Below are positions 43,998-52,024 of a stretch of DNA of 64,000 nt, one piece after another. The position numbers were made by a program, and so were the translations under genes. Source of the DNA: Gemmatimonadota bacterium (GTDB taxonomy: Bacteria; Gemmatimonadota; Gemmatimonadetes; Longimicrobiales; Gaopeijiaceae). Positions within the stretch are counted from its first letter, which is position 1; every line of letters starts with the position of its first letter. The DNA is taken from the NCBI GenBank assembly GCA_030428885.1, contig JAUIEJ010000007.1, positions 62,001-126,000 on the forward strand, written 5' to 3'. The notes beneath the pieces are model-generated. The model was not told where the DNA came from. It searched no databases and saw nothing but the letters and a program-made list of their open reading frames with translations.

Positions 43998-45034
43998 CGG
44001 GGTCCCGGCGACGCTTCCTTCCGGCGGCGGCGGCCCTCGTGGTCGCCGCCGCTTCCTGTTCCGACGGGTCCGCCCCCACCCCGCCGGCCGACGACTGCGC
44101 GGCCGACCTCTCCACGGGGGTGGCCGAATACGGTATGGACGACCTGGTCGTGCGGGCCGTGCTCCCCACGAGCACCAATCGCTGCATCGTGTCCAACGCC
44201 GACAGTCACTTCGTGGCCGTGGCCCCCGGCGTCGCCGCCACCGGACGCCTCTTCGTATTCCTCCCGGGAAGCGGGGCGTCGGCCCGGAACTACCGCAGGA
44301 TCGTCTTCGAAGCCGCCCGGTCGGGCTACGCCGCCATCGCCCTCACCTACGTCAACGACGTGCCCGTGGGCGTGCGCTGCGCCCTGGCCACCGCCGACTG
44401 CTACGCCGAGGTGCGCCGGGAGGTGATCTCGGGGACCGACGCGTCGTCGCGCCTCACCGTGGCGTGGGACGACGGCATCGAGGGCCGCCTCGTCCGTCTT
44501 CTCCAGGCCCTGGAGAGCCTGGATCCCGGAGGAACATGGTCCGCATTCCATACGGGGACTGCACCTCGCTGGGACCGCATTTCGGTGGCGGGGCACTCCC
44601 AGGGAGGAGGCCACAGTCTCTTCATCGCCCAGAGCACCGGCGTCTTCCGGGCCACGGCCTACTCGTCGGCAGGAGACCTGGTCCCCCTGACGGGGACGCC
44701 GGTGGCGTGGATCGACGCACCGTGGGCGACCCCCGGCGACCGGCGCGGCGGCTTCACTTCGGAGCGCGACGAGATCGTTCCGTACGCCGGGACCATCGAG
44801 GCGTGGACCCGGAGCGGCCTGGGGGCCCTCGGCCCCCCCACGGCGGTGGACGGCGCCGACGCGCCGTGGGGAGGCTCCCGGATGCTCACCACCCGGGCCG
44901 AGCCCCGGAACCCGGGGGCGGTGGCCACGCCCCACCACAGCGTGACCGTGGTGGACGGGATCACCCCCCTGGACGGCGGCGGCCGGCCGACGTTCGCTCC
45001 GGTGTGGCGCGCCCTGTCGTTCCCGCCGCCCTGA
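43994..45034 (+). CDS. Lipoprotein with alpha/beta hydrolase fold
   Basis: The 346-residue product starts at TTG overlapping the DUF4175 stop (TTGA). Its leader (RRRFLPAAAALVVAAASCSDG) has a lipobox, with Cys near residue 22. The hydrolase fold shows in LFVFLPGSGASARNYRR and in the nucleophile elbow GHSQGGGH, whose serine would be catalytic. Later His residues (TPHHSVTVVDG) may complete the triad. It resembles the BPSS1187 group of secreted hydrolases, though I am not certain. It is the last gene of the long operon; its stop lies six bases from a convergent gene. Substrate unknown, possibly an ester at the cell surface. Confidence 0.8.
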   Translation: MTGSRRRFLPAAAALVVAAASCSDGSAPTPPADDCAADLSTGVAEYGMDDLVVRAVLPTSTNRCIVSNADSHFVAVAPGVAATGRLFVFLPGSGASARNYRRIVFEAARSGYAAIALTYVNDVPVGVRCALATADCYAEVRREVISGTDASSRLTVAWDDGIEGRLVRLLQALESLDPGGTWSAFHTGTAPRWDRISVAGHSQGGGHSLFIAQSTGVFRATAYSSAGDLVPLTGTPVAWIDAPWATPGDRRGGFTSERDEIVPYAGTIEAWTRSGLGALGPPTAVDGADAPWGGSRMLTTRAEPRNPGAVATPHHSVTVVDGITPLDGGGRPTFAPVWRALSFPPP

Positions 45035-45040
45035 ACGCCG

Positions 45041-45637
45041 TCAGCGGTTGCGCTTGAGCATCCCGCCGAGAATGCCCCGGGCGATTCCGCCCACGTCGTC
45101 GGCGATGCTGCCGTCGCCGTCCCGGTCCAGCAGTCCCGCCAGGCCCGACAGGCTCTGGCCGCCGGCCACGGTGCGTTCCTCGCGCTGGAGCAGGTCGCCC
45201 AGTCCCCCGGCATCCAGGCCGCCCTGCTTCCGGGCCCGGCCCAGGTGCCCCATGACCAGCGGCGCCACCATGGCCAGCAGCTTCGACACCTGACTCGGGT
45301 CGAGGCCGCTCTCCCGGCTCACCGCCGATTCCACCGCGCTGCGACGATCGCCCAGAGCGTGACGGAGGATCCCGTCGCCGTCGGCGCTGCGGGCGCCTCC
45401 GAAGACCGCCCCCAGGTCGTCGAAGATGGAGCCGTCGTGGTCCCGCTCCAGGGCCCGGTTCAGGGCCTCGGCCCCGTCGGGACGGGAGGCGTTGCGCTGG
45501 AGCGCAGCCAGGATGGCCGGCAGGCCCATGGCCAGAGCGGACCGGGCCCGCCCCTCGTCGGCGCCGCCCAGGGCGGCCGTGAGGTCCGACAGGCGGTTGC
45601 CGCCGAGTTCGTCGAGAAGGGACTGGAGATCGGCCAT
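45041..45637 (-). CDS. DUF937 family protein (YidB-like)
   Basis: The 198-residue protein shows the DUF937 pattern. It has ALAMGLPAILAALQRNAS, an acidic DHDGSIFDDLGAVFGG loop, LDPSQVSKLLAMVAPLVMGHLG and a final GLLDRDGDGSIADDVGGIARGILGGML. The two DxDGS loops resemble calcium-binding turns and recall the E. coli YidB relatives. Members are small cytoplasmic proteins without an agreed role. The gene is monocistronic and converges on the long bat-like operon with six bases between stops. Confidence 0.87.
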   Translation of the reverse strand: MADLQSLLDELGGNRLSDLTAALGGADEGRARSALAMGLPAILAALQRNASRPDGAEALNRALERDHDGSIFDDLGAVFGGARSADGDGILRHALGDRRSAVESAVSRESGLDPSQVSKLLAMVAPLVMGHLGRARKQGGLDAGGLGDLLQREERTVAGGQSLSGLAGLLDRDGDGSIADDVGGIARGILGGMLKRNR

Positions 45638-45720
45638 GGAGCACCTCGTATGAAAAGGGGGGGAGGACCCTCAACCTCGCACACCCCCGTCGGCCCCTCC
45701 AGTCCGCCCCCCCGACGACG

Positions 45721-45755
45721 CGCGCCCCGGCACCCGTGGAGGGCGCCGGGGCGCG
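45721..45755 (-). terminator. Terminator-like hairpin after the 160-residue gene
   Basis: CGCGCCCCGGC pairs perfectly with GCCGGGGCGCG (11 bp) around a 13-base loop, 20 bases past the stop codon at 45776. There is no U-run. Position and strength support a transcript end. Confidence 0.55.
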
Positions 45756-45775
45756 GGTACCGCCGACGGCCGCTG

Positions 45776-46258
45776 TCAGCGGTCCTGGGCCACCACCGCG
45801 GCCTGGGCCACGATCCGCTCGGTCTCCAGCGTCTCGCTCCGGGCCATGAAGCGCCGGGCGGTGTCCACGTCGCCGATGCGGTCGGCGGCGAAGGCCGCGT
45901 TCCGGAAGGCCCGGGCGGCGGTCTCGGCGTCGCCCAGATTCAGAGCGACCCGCCCGGCCTCGTGGAACGCGCTCACCGCGTCTCCCGACCGCTGGGCGTA
46001 GTAGTGGAAGTGACCCGCGTCCATGAGGGCGCGGACCGCCTCGGCGTTTTCACCCCGCAGCACCGCAGCGTCCCGGAGCCAACTGGCGGCTCGGGAGAAG
46101 TCCGAGGCCTGCTCGGCCACGAGGTAGGCCTGCTCCGTGAGCAGTTCGGCCCGGGCGGCCTCCACGGCGACGTCGGCGCGAACGCCGGTCTGGGCCTGGG
46201 CGGCCACGGGCCCCAGGCTCACGAGGGCCAAGGCCCCCAGGGTGACGGTCTTGATCAT
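45776..46258 (-). CDS. Secreted helical repeat protein, unknown (160 aa)
   Basis: ATG 46258 follows AGGACA by seven bases and gives a signal peptide (TLGALALVSLGPVAAQAQ). The mature 138 residues form paired helices with TPR-like spacing (AASWLRDAAVLRG, ALMDAGHFHYYAQRSGDAVSAFHEAG, AARAFRNAAFAADRIGDVDTARRFM). It probably binds another periplasmic protein. I do not recognise a named family. It has its own terminator hairpin and is separated by 159 bases from the membrane-protein gene upstream. Confidence 0.75.
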   Translation of the reverse strand: MIKTVTLGALALVSLGPVAAQAQTGVRADVAVEAARAELLTEQAYLVAEQASDFSRAASWLRDAAVLRGENAEAVRALMDAGHFHYYAQRSGDAVSAFHEAGRVALNLGDAETAARAFRNAAFAADRIGDVDTARRFMARSETLETERIVAQAAVVAQDR

Positions 46259-46417
46259 GATCTATGTCCTCGAACCGGAAGTCCGGAAATGGAAGAAGGA
46301 GCGGGCGGCACCTCGGCCACCACGCTCCATCAGACGGGAGACGATCCCCCCCGGTTTCAGATGTTTCCCCCGATCCGTCCCGATTCGCCGGACCTCTCCC
46401 GACCCGTGACACCACCG

Positions 46418-47125
46418 TTACCCCGCGGGGTCGTCCAGCCCCCCCGCCACGGCAGCCAGCAGCCGATCCATGCGGTCCCGGAGGCGGCGGGTGCTCCACG
46501 ACCACAGCGTACGGGCTGTGGCCGCCCCTCCCGCCACCGCCGTTCCCAGGATGACCGCGGCCGCGGGGCCGCCCGTGGGATCCAGCACTCCGCCGGTGAT
46601 GCCCGCCGCCACCAGCCACGCCGCGAAACTCCCGAAGACCGTGAGCCCCGCGCTGGCGGTGCGGTCGGCGGTCACCGACACCCGGGCCGACGCCTCTTCG
46701 GGCTCCACCACCACGTCGAGCTGGGTGGGCTGCCCCACGGTCCGCCACACCAGGCTGTGGCCCTCGGGCACCACCACGCCGTGATGGGCGGCTTCCCGCC
46801 GGATCCGTCCCACCAGACGGGCCTGGACGTCGTCGGTGAGACGTCCGGGCAGGGTGGCGTCCCTCCGCAGGTGCACGGGCCCGCCGGCGAGCCGCGCCAC
46901 CGCCGAGGGCGGGGCCGCGTCGAAGGTCTGGAGCGCCCTTTCCACGGCACCCGCGTCGATGCCCGCCTCGGCGGCGATGGCCCGGATCTCGGTGGCGGTG
47001 AACCCTCCGGCGGGCGACGGCCTCAGGGCCGGAGGCGTGCCATGGGCGTTGCGCTCCAGCTCCACGGCCCGGCGCAACACCAGGGCCAGCTGCTCGTCGT
47101 CGTACCGCCGGTCGTCGGGGTCCAC
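46418..47125 (-). CDS. Hypothetical membrane protein (235 aa)
   Basis: The first 65 residues contain a short helical segment (QLALVLRRAVELERNA, ATEIRAIAAEAGIDAGAVERAL) of a kind often found at the N-terminus of uncharacterised Gram-negative membrane proteins. A charged middle region follows, then two membrane helices (about 160-178 and 187-205). The GTG start lies four bases past the upstream DUF5916 stop, so the two are probably co-transcribed. No catalytic motif is visible and the role is unknown. Confidence 0.7.
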   Translation of the reverse strand: MDPDDRRYDDEQLALVLRRAVELERNAHGTPPALRPSPAGGFTATEIRAIAAEAGIDAGAVERALQTFDAAPPSAVARLAGGPVHLRRDATLPGRLTDDVQARLVGRIRREAAHHGVVVPEGHSLVWRTVGQPTQLDVVVEPEEASARVSVTADRTASAGLTVFGSFAAWLVAAGITGGVLDPTGGPAAAVILGTAVAGGAATARTLWSWSTRRLRDRMDRLLAAVAGGLDDPAG

Positions 47126-47129
47126 GTCG

Positions 47130-49337
47130 CTACCACCGCCAGGTGTAGGTCACCTTGATGCTGCCTCCCCGGGTCAGGGTCACGAACTCCCGGTCCAGAG
47201 GGTCGTCCAGGGTGCGCCGCCAGTTGTGGGTGTACACGAGGTAGAGTTCGTTGCCCGGCTTCACGATCCACCGACCGAGGGCGAAGAGCCCCACGATGTC
47301 GGACTGGTCATCGTACTGGAGAGACGACGTGACGCTGGCCCAGGGCGAGATGTCCCACCCGCCGTTCAGACGGGCCAGGTTGGTGTCGAAGTCGCCCCGG
47401 GGCAGCTGCACCCGGTTCAATTCGTAGTCCCCCGACACCGAGATCCCCGGCACCGGCCGAAACGTCACCTCGGCCTGGTAGCTCTGGCGATCTCCGTCCC
47501 AGAACCCTCCGCGGCTCAGCCGTCCGTTCACCGACACCTGACGGGCGCCCGAACTGCGGAAGTTCAGCGAGGTGTCCCACGTCGTGTATTCGCCGGGAAG
47601 GATCGGGACGTCCTCGGCCACGTCGAACTCCCGGTCCAGCGACTCGTAGGTGCGTCGCGTCGACAGCTGGAGGAAGTCTCCGCTCTCGAAGCTGACCTGG
47701 AGCAGCCCGAAGTCCCACTCCCTCTCCTGGACATCGCCCAGGGTGAGCCCCTCCATGTACCGGAACTGGGCCGAGAACTGGAGCTGGCGGATCCACTCGA
47801 TGGACGGCCGGGGCGCCCACGCCACTCGGGGCTCCACTCTCCGCAGATCGTTGCGGGTCACGAACCCCACGGCCGGATCGTAGGCAGCGCCGAATTCCCG
47901 GTACGACAGGTGGGCCTGCCACACGTCGTTGGGGTAGTTGAAGCGGAACCCCCACGCCGCCAGATCCCGCGCCGACCGGTCCACCGCGGGGTCGGGGTTC
48001 GAATTCCAGGCCACGAAGGCCTCGGTCTCGAAGTTTTTCCCGCCGGCGAAATTCCGGGTGGAGAAGTCCAGGTCGAGACCCGCGGTGTGGCGGTCGTCGG
48101 GCACGAATCCCGACGAGTCCGGCGAGGTGGCGCGACGCGTGTAGATGGCGCCGAGGCTCGACTGCTCGAAGATGCCCCGCTTCACCCGGGCCACCGAGAA
48201 GTTTTCCGACGGCACGCCGTGATCCTCGCCCGTGGCCACCTGGAGGAACCCCAGCTCGTAGCGCCCCGCCTGACCCCCGAGCCGCGCCGCGTACGTGATG
48301 GGCACGGGCTGGCCACCCTCCAGGCCGATGCGCCGGGAGAAGTAGGGCGAGGGGCCGCTGCGGGACGCGAACGAGTAGACCCCCGAACCTTCCAGGAAGA
48401 AGTCCCGCTGCTCGGGAAAGCGCTGGGGGAAGCGGGTGAGGTTGACCCGGCGCTGGTCCACCTCCACCTCGGCGAAGTCGGTGTTGATGGACACGGCGGC
48501 CCTCAGGCTCGGGGTCACGCTGTAGCCCACGTCCACACCCACGTCGCCGGGAAAGGTGGTGGGGTCTTCGTCGGCCAGGATCGTGCGCCAGTTCTGCACC
48601 GCGTAGGGGGTCACCTCCAGTCCCACCCCCTGGGAGAGCCCCTCGAGTCCCACCAGACGCCCGGCGTACACGGGGCTCGTGAGGCTCTGGTCCCGGCGCC
48701 ACCCCCGCCACCGCATCTCCTCGTTCCGCCGCCGGATGGTGCGCTGGAAGTTGATGCCCCAGCTGTCGGAGTCGGGGTTGAAGTTGAGGGTGGCGAACGG
48801 AATGCGGATCTCGGCCGACCAGCCGTCGTCCACGATGGCGGTGCGGGCCTCCCAGATGCCGTCCCAGCTCTTGTTGACGCCGAAGAACCCGCCCGATCCC
48901 AGGAGCCCGTCGCCCATGAGCCCCGCGGCGTTGATCTCGAAGAAGTACCCGGTGCGCCCGTCCCGGAAGGTGTCCAGGATCCACATGAAGCGGTCATCGG
49001 TGCCCAGGCCCGCGTCCCGGCGTTTCTGATACGCCAGGATCGAGTCGGGATGGTCGAACACCATGGCGCCGATGTAGAGGGCGTCGTCGTCGTAGAGTAC
49101 CCGGATCTCGGTGCGCTCGGTGGGCTCGCCCCCCTCCACGGGCTCCTCCTGCCGGAAGTCGTCGATGGCGACGGCCCGGTCCCACGCCGCCTCCGCGAGG
49201 AGCCCGTCCATGTCCACCTGCTCCTCGGCCCCCATGCGCAGCGCCTGGAGGTCGGGACCCGAATCCTGTGCCGAAAGGGAGGAGGCCGAACCCCCGAGCG
49301 CGGCGACGAGGAGGACGACGATGGCGGAAACGCGCAT
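47130..49337 (-). CDS. DUF5916 protein with CBM9-like N-terminal domain (outer-membrane type)
   Basis: From ATG 49337, which begins a signal peptide (VSAIVVLLVAALGGSASSLSAQ), the protein has 735 residues; an ATG at 49406 would add a less likely 23. The N-terminal part (about 30-210) is the carbohydrate-binding family 9-like domain (DGLLAEAAWDRA, LYDDDALYIGAMVFD). The DUF5916 region follows, with VDQRRVNLTRFPQRFPEQRDFFLEG and FSRRIGL. The last 350 residues have alternating strands typical of an outer-membrane barrel and end in TYTWRW, a terminal aromatic suited to the barrel assembly machinery. Function is unproven; surface binding or import of carbohydrate is plausible. It is divergent from the AraC-type regulator. 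Confidence 0.9.
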   Translation of the reverse strand: MRVSAIVVLLVAALGGSASSLSAQDSGPDLQALRMGAEEQVDMDGLLAEAAWDRAVAIDDFRQEEPVEGGEPTERTEIRVLYDDDALYIGAMVFDHPDSILAYQKRRDAGLGTDDRFMWILDTFRDGRTGYFFEINAAGLMGDGLLGSGGFFGVNKSWDGIWEARTAIVDDGWSAEIRIPFATLNFNPDSDSWGINFQRTIRRRNEEMRWRGWRRDQSLTSPVYAGRLVGLEGLSQGVGLEVTPYAVQNWRTILADEDPTTFPGDVGVDVGYSVTPSLRAAVSINTDFAEVEVDQRRVNLTRFPQRFPEQRDFFLEGSGVYSFASRSGPSPYFSRRIGLEGGQPVPITYAARLGGQAGRYELGFLQVATGEDHGVPSENFSVARVKRGIFEQSSLGAIYTRRATSPDSSGFVPDDRHTAGLDLDFSTRNFAGGKNFETEAFVAWNSNPDPAVDRSARDLAAWGFRFNYPNDVWQAHLSYREFGAAYDPAVGFVTRNDLRRVEPRVAWAPRPSIEWIRQLQFSAQFRYMEGLTLGDVQEREWDFGLLQVSFESGDFLQLSTRRTYESLDREFDVAEDVPILPGEYTTWDTSLNFRSSGARQVSVNGRLSRGGFWDGDRQSYQAEVTFRPVPGISVSGDYELNRVQLPRGDFDTNLARLNGGWDISPWASVTSSLQYDDQSDIVGLFALGRWIVKPGNELYLVYTHNWRRTLDDPLDREFVTLTRGGSIKVTYTWRW

Positions 49338-49423
49338 GGCGACGGAGGCGTAGGGGATCGCGGAGAGGTGCGGGAAGCGGGCCGAAGGTACCCGCCGAAC
49401 AGACATCGCGCACGGAGGTCGTG

Positions 49424-50278
49424 TTGATCCAACTGGACCAGGCGGGGCGAGGCCGGCGAAGCCAGGTGATCCTGCCTCCCGACCCCTCGGCGGCAGGGTG
49501 GCTCGAGTACGCCTGGGTTCAACACCACCCCGGGCCTCCGTCCGCCCATCGTGGCGATTGGCGCATCGTGCCCGACGCCGCACCCCACGTCCTCGTGCAC
49601 CGCTACCCCCGGGGGCTCACCCACGCCCACGTCGTGGGACCCCGCTCCCGAGGCGTGGCCCTGCCCATCGGGCCCCGCCTCTGGACCGCGGGACTCCGCC
49701 TCCGGCCCGGCACCCTGGCGGCCTTCCTCCGGGAGCCCGCCGAGGGTCGAGTGGACGGGGGCGTGGGACTGGCGGCCGCCCTCCCCGCCTCTCTCCGGTC
49801 CCGTCTGGACGAACTGGCCCGGTTCGACGATCCCCGGGCCGTGGCCCGGGAGCTGGCCACCCTCCTGGCCCTGGCCCTGTCGGGGTGCGGCCCCGACTGG
49901 CGGGTCGACGCGTTTCTCCGGGCCGCTGCCGCGGCGCCGATCTCGGCGACGCCCACGACCCTCGCCGGGGCCCTGGGCATGGCCCCCCGGACCCTGCGTT
50001 CGGTGCTGCGGCGGGAACTCGGGCTGAGCCCCCGGGGCGTTCTCCGCATCTCCCGGGTGCACCGGGCCGCGACCCTCATGACCGACGGCTCCCCCCTCAC
50101 CCTCTCCCGGATCGCCCACGCCACGGGGTTTGCCGACCACGCCCACCTCACCCGGGAGTTCGGGCGCCTCATGGGCGAGTCCCCCACGGCCTACCGGGCC
50201 CGGTGTCCGGGCGGTGCCGGAACGTTCAAGCCGCGGCCCCCGGCCCCGGGCGATCCTTCCCGAACCGTTCGCCTCTGA
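49424..50278 (+). CDS. AraC-type helix-turn-helix regulator
   Basis: The 284-residue protein ends in two helix-turn-helix motifs (LAGALGMAPRTLRSVLRRELG; LSRIAHATGFADHAHLTREFGRLMGESPTAYR), the AraC/XylS signature. The N-terminal half (WLEYAWVQHHPG, IVPDAAPHVLVHRYPRG) resembles the DUF6597-type sensor domain of similar regulators. TTG 49424 is preferred because GGAGG lies five bases upstream; GTG 49421 is an alternative. It is divergent from the DUF5916 gene with about 86 bases between, and 12 bases from a small secreted-protein gene, so either may be its target. Confidence 0.85.
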   Translation: MIQLDQAGRGRRSQVILPPDPSAAGWLEYAWVQHHPGPPSAHRGDWRIVPDAAPHVLVHRYPRGLTHAHVVGPRSRGVALPIGPRLWTAGLRLRPGTLAAFLREPAEGRVDGGVGLAAALPASLRSRLDELARFDDPRAVARELATLLALALSGCGPDWRVDAFLRAAAAAPISATPTTLAGALGMAPRTLRSVLRRELGLSPRGVLRISRVHRAATLMTDGSPLTLSRIAHATGFADHAHLTREFGRLMGESPTAYRARCPGGAGTFKPRPPAPGDPSRTVRL

Positions 50279-50290
50279 TTCGGAGTCCCC

Positions 50291-50893
50291 ATGCGCCGCG
50301 CCTTCGCCCTCGCCGCCCTCGTGGCGGCCACCGCCCTCCCCTCCGGCGCCCAGGAGTCCCGGCCCGACACCATGGAGATCTACACGGTCCACGACAGCGA
50401 CCGGGAGCGCACCACCCTCACCGAACTCCGGGCGCTCCTCGACGAGCACGACGTGCAGCGCTGGATCGTCACCCCCGTGGTGCGCATCGACGAAACCCAG
50501 ATCCCCCACAGCCACCCGGTGCTCACGCTCCACTCCCGGCACAACGGCGATTCCATGCACCTGCTCGCCACGTTCCTCCACGAGCAGTTCCACTGGTGGG
50601 TGATCGAGCGAGGTGATGCGCTGGACGCGGCTCGTCGGGATCTGCGGGCGGCCTTCCCCGACGTTCCCGTGGGAGGGAGTGAGGGCGCCGGGAGCACCTC
50701 CAGCACCTACCTGCATCTGGTGGTGTGCCATCTCGAGGTCCAGGCCATGACCGCCCTGGTGGGGTCCGAACGGGCCCGGGAGACCCTGGCGTCCACGACC
50801 CACTACACCTGGATCTACGAGCAGGTGATGAACGACCCCCGGGTCGAGGAGATCCTCCGCCGCCACGGCCTGATGGTCGACGCGCCCGAGTGA
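50291..50893 (+). CDS. Small secreted HEXXH protein (putative zinc peptidase)
   Basis: The 200-residue product has a signal peptide (about 1-20, ALAALVAATALPSGAQE). It carries HEQFH at residues 97-101 within a helix (LLATFLHEQFHWWVIERGD), which fits the HEXXH zinc-binding motif. A later His/Glu-bearing helix (YLHLVVCHLEVQAMTAL) may supply the third ligand. I do not recognise the family, and the protein is shorter than most zincins, so it may be a minimal enzyme or a metal-binding protein. The ATG is 12 bases after the AraC-type gene. The stop overlaps the next GTG (GTGA), so the two are translated together. Confidence 0.7.
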   Translation: MRRAFALAALVAATALPSGAQESRPDTMEIYTVHDSDRERTTLTELRALLDEHDVQRWIVTPVVRIDETQIPHSHPVLTLHSRHNGDSMHLLATFLHEQFHWWVIERGDALDAARRDLRAAFPDVPVGGSEGAGSTSSTYLHLVVCHLEVQAMTALVGSERARETLASTTHYTWIYEQVMNDPRVEEILRRHGLMVDAPE

Positions 50894-51591
50894 GCGACGC
50901 CCCCCGCACCGCCCGGTCGTACGCCCTGGAGGGCCTCACCATCGTGGTGGGCATCGTCCTGGCGCTGGTCCTGGGCGAAGCGTGGGGCGTGGCGGCCGAT
51001 CGCCTGGAGGAACGCGAGGTGGTGGCCGGACTCCGGGACGAGTTCGAGGCGGGGCGCGAGGAACTCGACTTCGACCGTCAGGCCCGGATAGCGGCGTTGC
51101 GCCGCATTCGGAGGCTTCTCGAAGTCGGTCGGGGCCGAGCCACCCTCCCTCCCGACTCGGTGACCGCGTTCACCGCGGCCCTTCTGGACTTCCGGTTCTA
51201 CACCCCGAGCCACCCCGTGCTGGACGATCTCATCGCCGGAGGCCGCCTCCGACTGCTGCGGTCCGACACCCTGCGATACCGCCTCATGCTGTACCTCCAG
51301 GAGCGCGACCGGCTCGCGGTGGTGGAGGAGCGGGAGCGCCGCTTCGTGGCCGAACGCATGGAGCCGTGGGTGGTGGAGCACCTGGCTCTGGAGCCGCCCT
51401 CCGACCCCGACGACCCGGCGCTCTGGGGTCCCGAGGCCGATGCCTCCGCCCTGGCCGCCGCGGCGGTGGACCCGACCTTCCGTACCCTCCTGGTCATGCG
51501 GCTGGACCGCACCGAGATCGCCCTCCGGTTCTCGTCGGGGCTCGGTCGCACCCTGGACGCCACCTTGGCCACCCTGGGCACACCGGACTGA
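50890..51591 (+). CDS. Single-pass membrane protein, DUF6090-like
   Basis: The 233-residue protein has one membrane helix at about 12-32 (ALEGLTIVVGIVLALVLGE), followed by a long charged helical periplasmic region (EEREVVAGLRDEFEAGREEL, YLQERDRLAVVEERERRF). The order, a short N-terminus, a VVGI-type helix, then a helical domain, recalls DUF6090 proteins, but the match is not certain. GTG overlaps the stop of the HEXXH gene. It might anchor or regulate that protein at the membrane; this is inference. Confidence 0.65.
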   Translation: MSDAPRTARSYALEGLTIVVGIVLALVLGEAWGVAADRLEEREVVAGLRDEFEAGREELDFDRQARIAALRRIRRLLEVGRGRATLPPDSVTAFTAALLDFRFYTPSHPVLDDLIAGGRLRLLRSDTLRYRLMLYLQERDRLAVVEERERRFVAERMEPWVVEHLALEPPSDPDDPALWGPEADASALAAAAVDPTFRTLLVMRLDRTEIALRFSSGLGRTLDATLATLGTPD

Positions 51592-51617
51592 AGAAACCCT
51601 CAAGCCCCCCGGCGACG

Positions 51618-51650
51618 GCTCCGACACTCCGTGATATATTGAATCGGAGC
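51618..51650 (+). promoter_or_regulatory. Promoter-like site of the 82-residue gene
   Basis: TATATT at 51635-51640 is a clear -10-like hexamer in GC-rich DNA. It is flanked by a 7-bp inverted repeat (GCTCCGA at 51618 and TCGGAGC at 51644). The -35 region is poor, so an activator or repressor acting on the repeat is possible. Confidence 0.4.
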
Positions 51651-51682
51651 GGAACATCCGTTTCAGCCGAGGCCGATTCACC

Positions 51683-51931
51683 GTGACGGGACACCGCGTA
51701 GTTCGAATCCGCAGCATCGAGTTCGACCAGGCGTGGTCCCGCGTCGCCGCGGCCCGGGGCCATGCCCTGGCCGGGGTGGTCTACACGGTGAACGGGAGCG
51801 CATGGGGAACCGTGCGCGTGACCCCGGAGGGTGGCGAGCCCGAGACGATCCGGTACCCCGAGGGGACCACCCTGATCGTCGACGGGACCATGGCCCACCT
51901 TCCTGCGGCCCGGCACGACGGCGGCGCCTGA
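51683..51931 (+). CDS. Small protein of unknown function (82 aa)
   Basis: GTG starts this short gene, which has its own promoter-like site upstream. The product (IRSIEFDQAWSRVAAARGHA, VVYTVNGSAWGTVRVTPEG, GTTLIVDGTMAHLPAA) looks like one small helix and several strands. No signal peptide or membrane helix is visible. It lies between a membrane-protein gene and the CHAD gene. I do not recognise it; the codon use and the leader support coding, but it could still be spurious. Confidence 0.45.
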   Translation: MTGHRVVRIRSIEFDQAWSRVAAARGHALAGVVYTVNGSAWGTVRVTPEGGEPETIRYPEGTTLIVDGTMAHLPAARHDGGA

Positions 51932-51946
51932 CGCTCGGGTGCCGGC

Positions 51947-51963
51947 CCGCCGACGACCGGCGG
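51947..51963 (+). terminator. Short hairpin after the 82-residue gene
   Basis: CCGCCG and CGGCGG pair around ACGAC, 15 bases past the stop at 51931. The stem is only six base pairs and has no U-run, so its role is doubtful. Confidence 0.25.
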
Positions 51964-52024
51964 CGCCCCCACCGATTCGTGAGACTGGTCGTCCCGGTCG
52001 ACCCGGGACACGACGGAGCGGATC

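Noticed and set aside
49338-49583. N-terminal extension of the DUF5916 protein upstream of 49337
   Set aside because: It would cross the start of the divergent AraC-type gene and lacks a ribosome binding site; the signal peptide begins at 49337.
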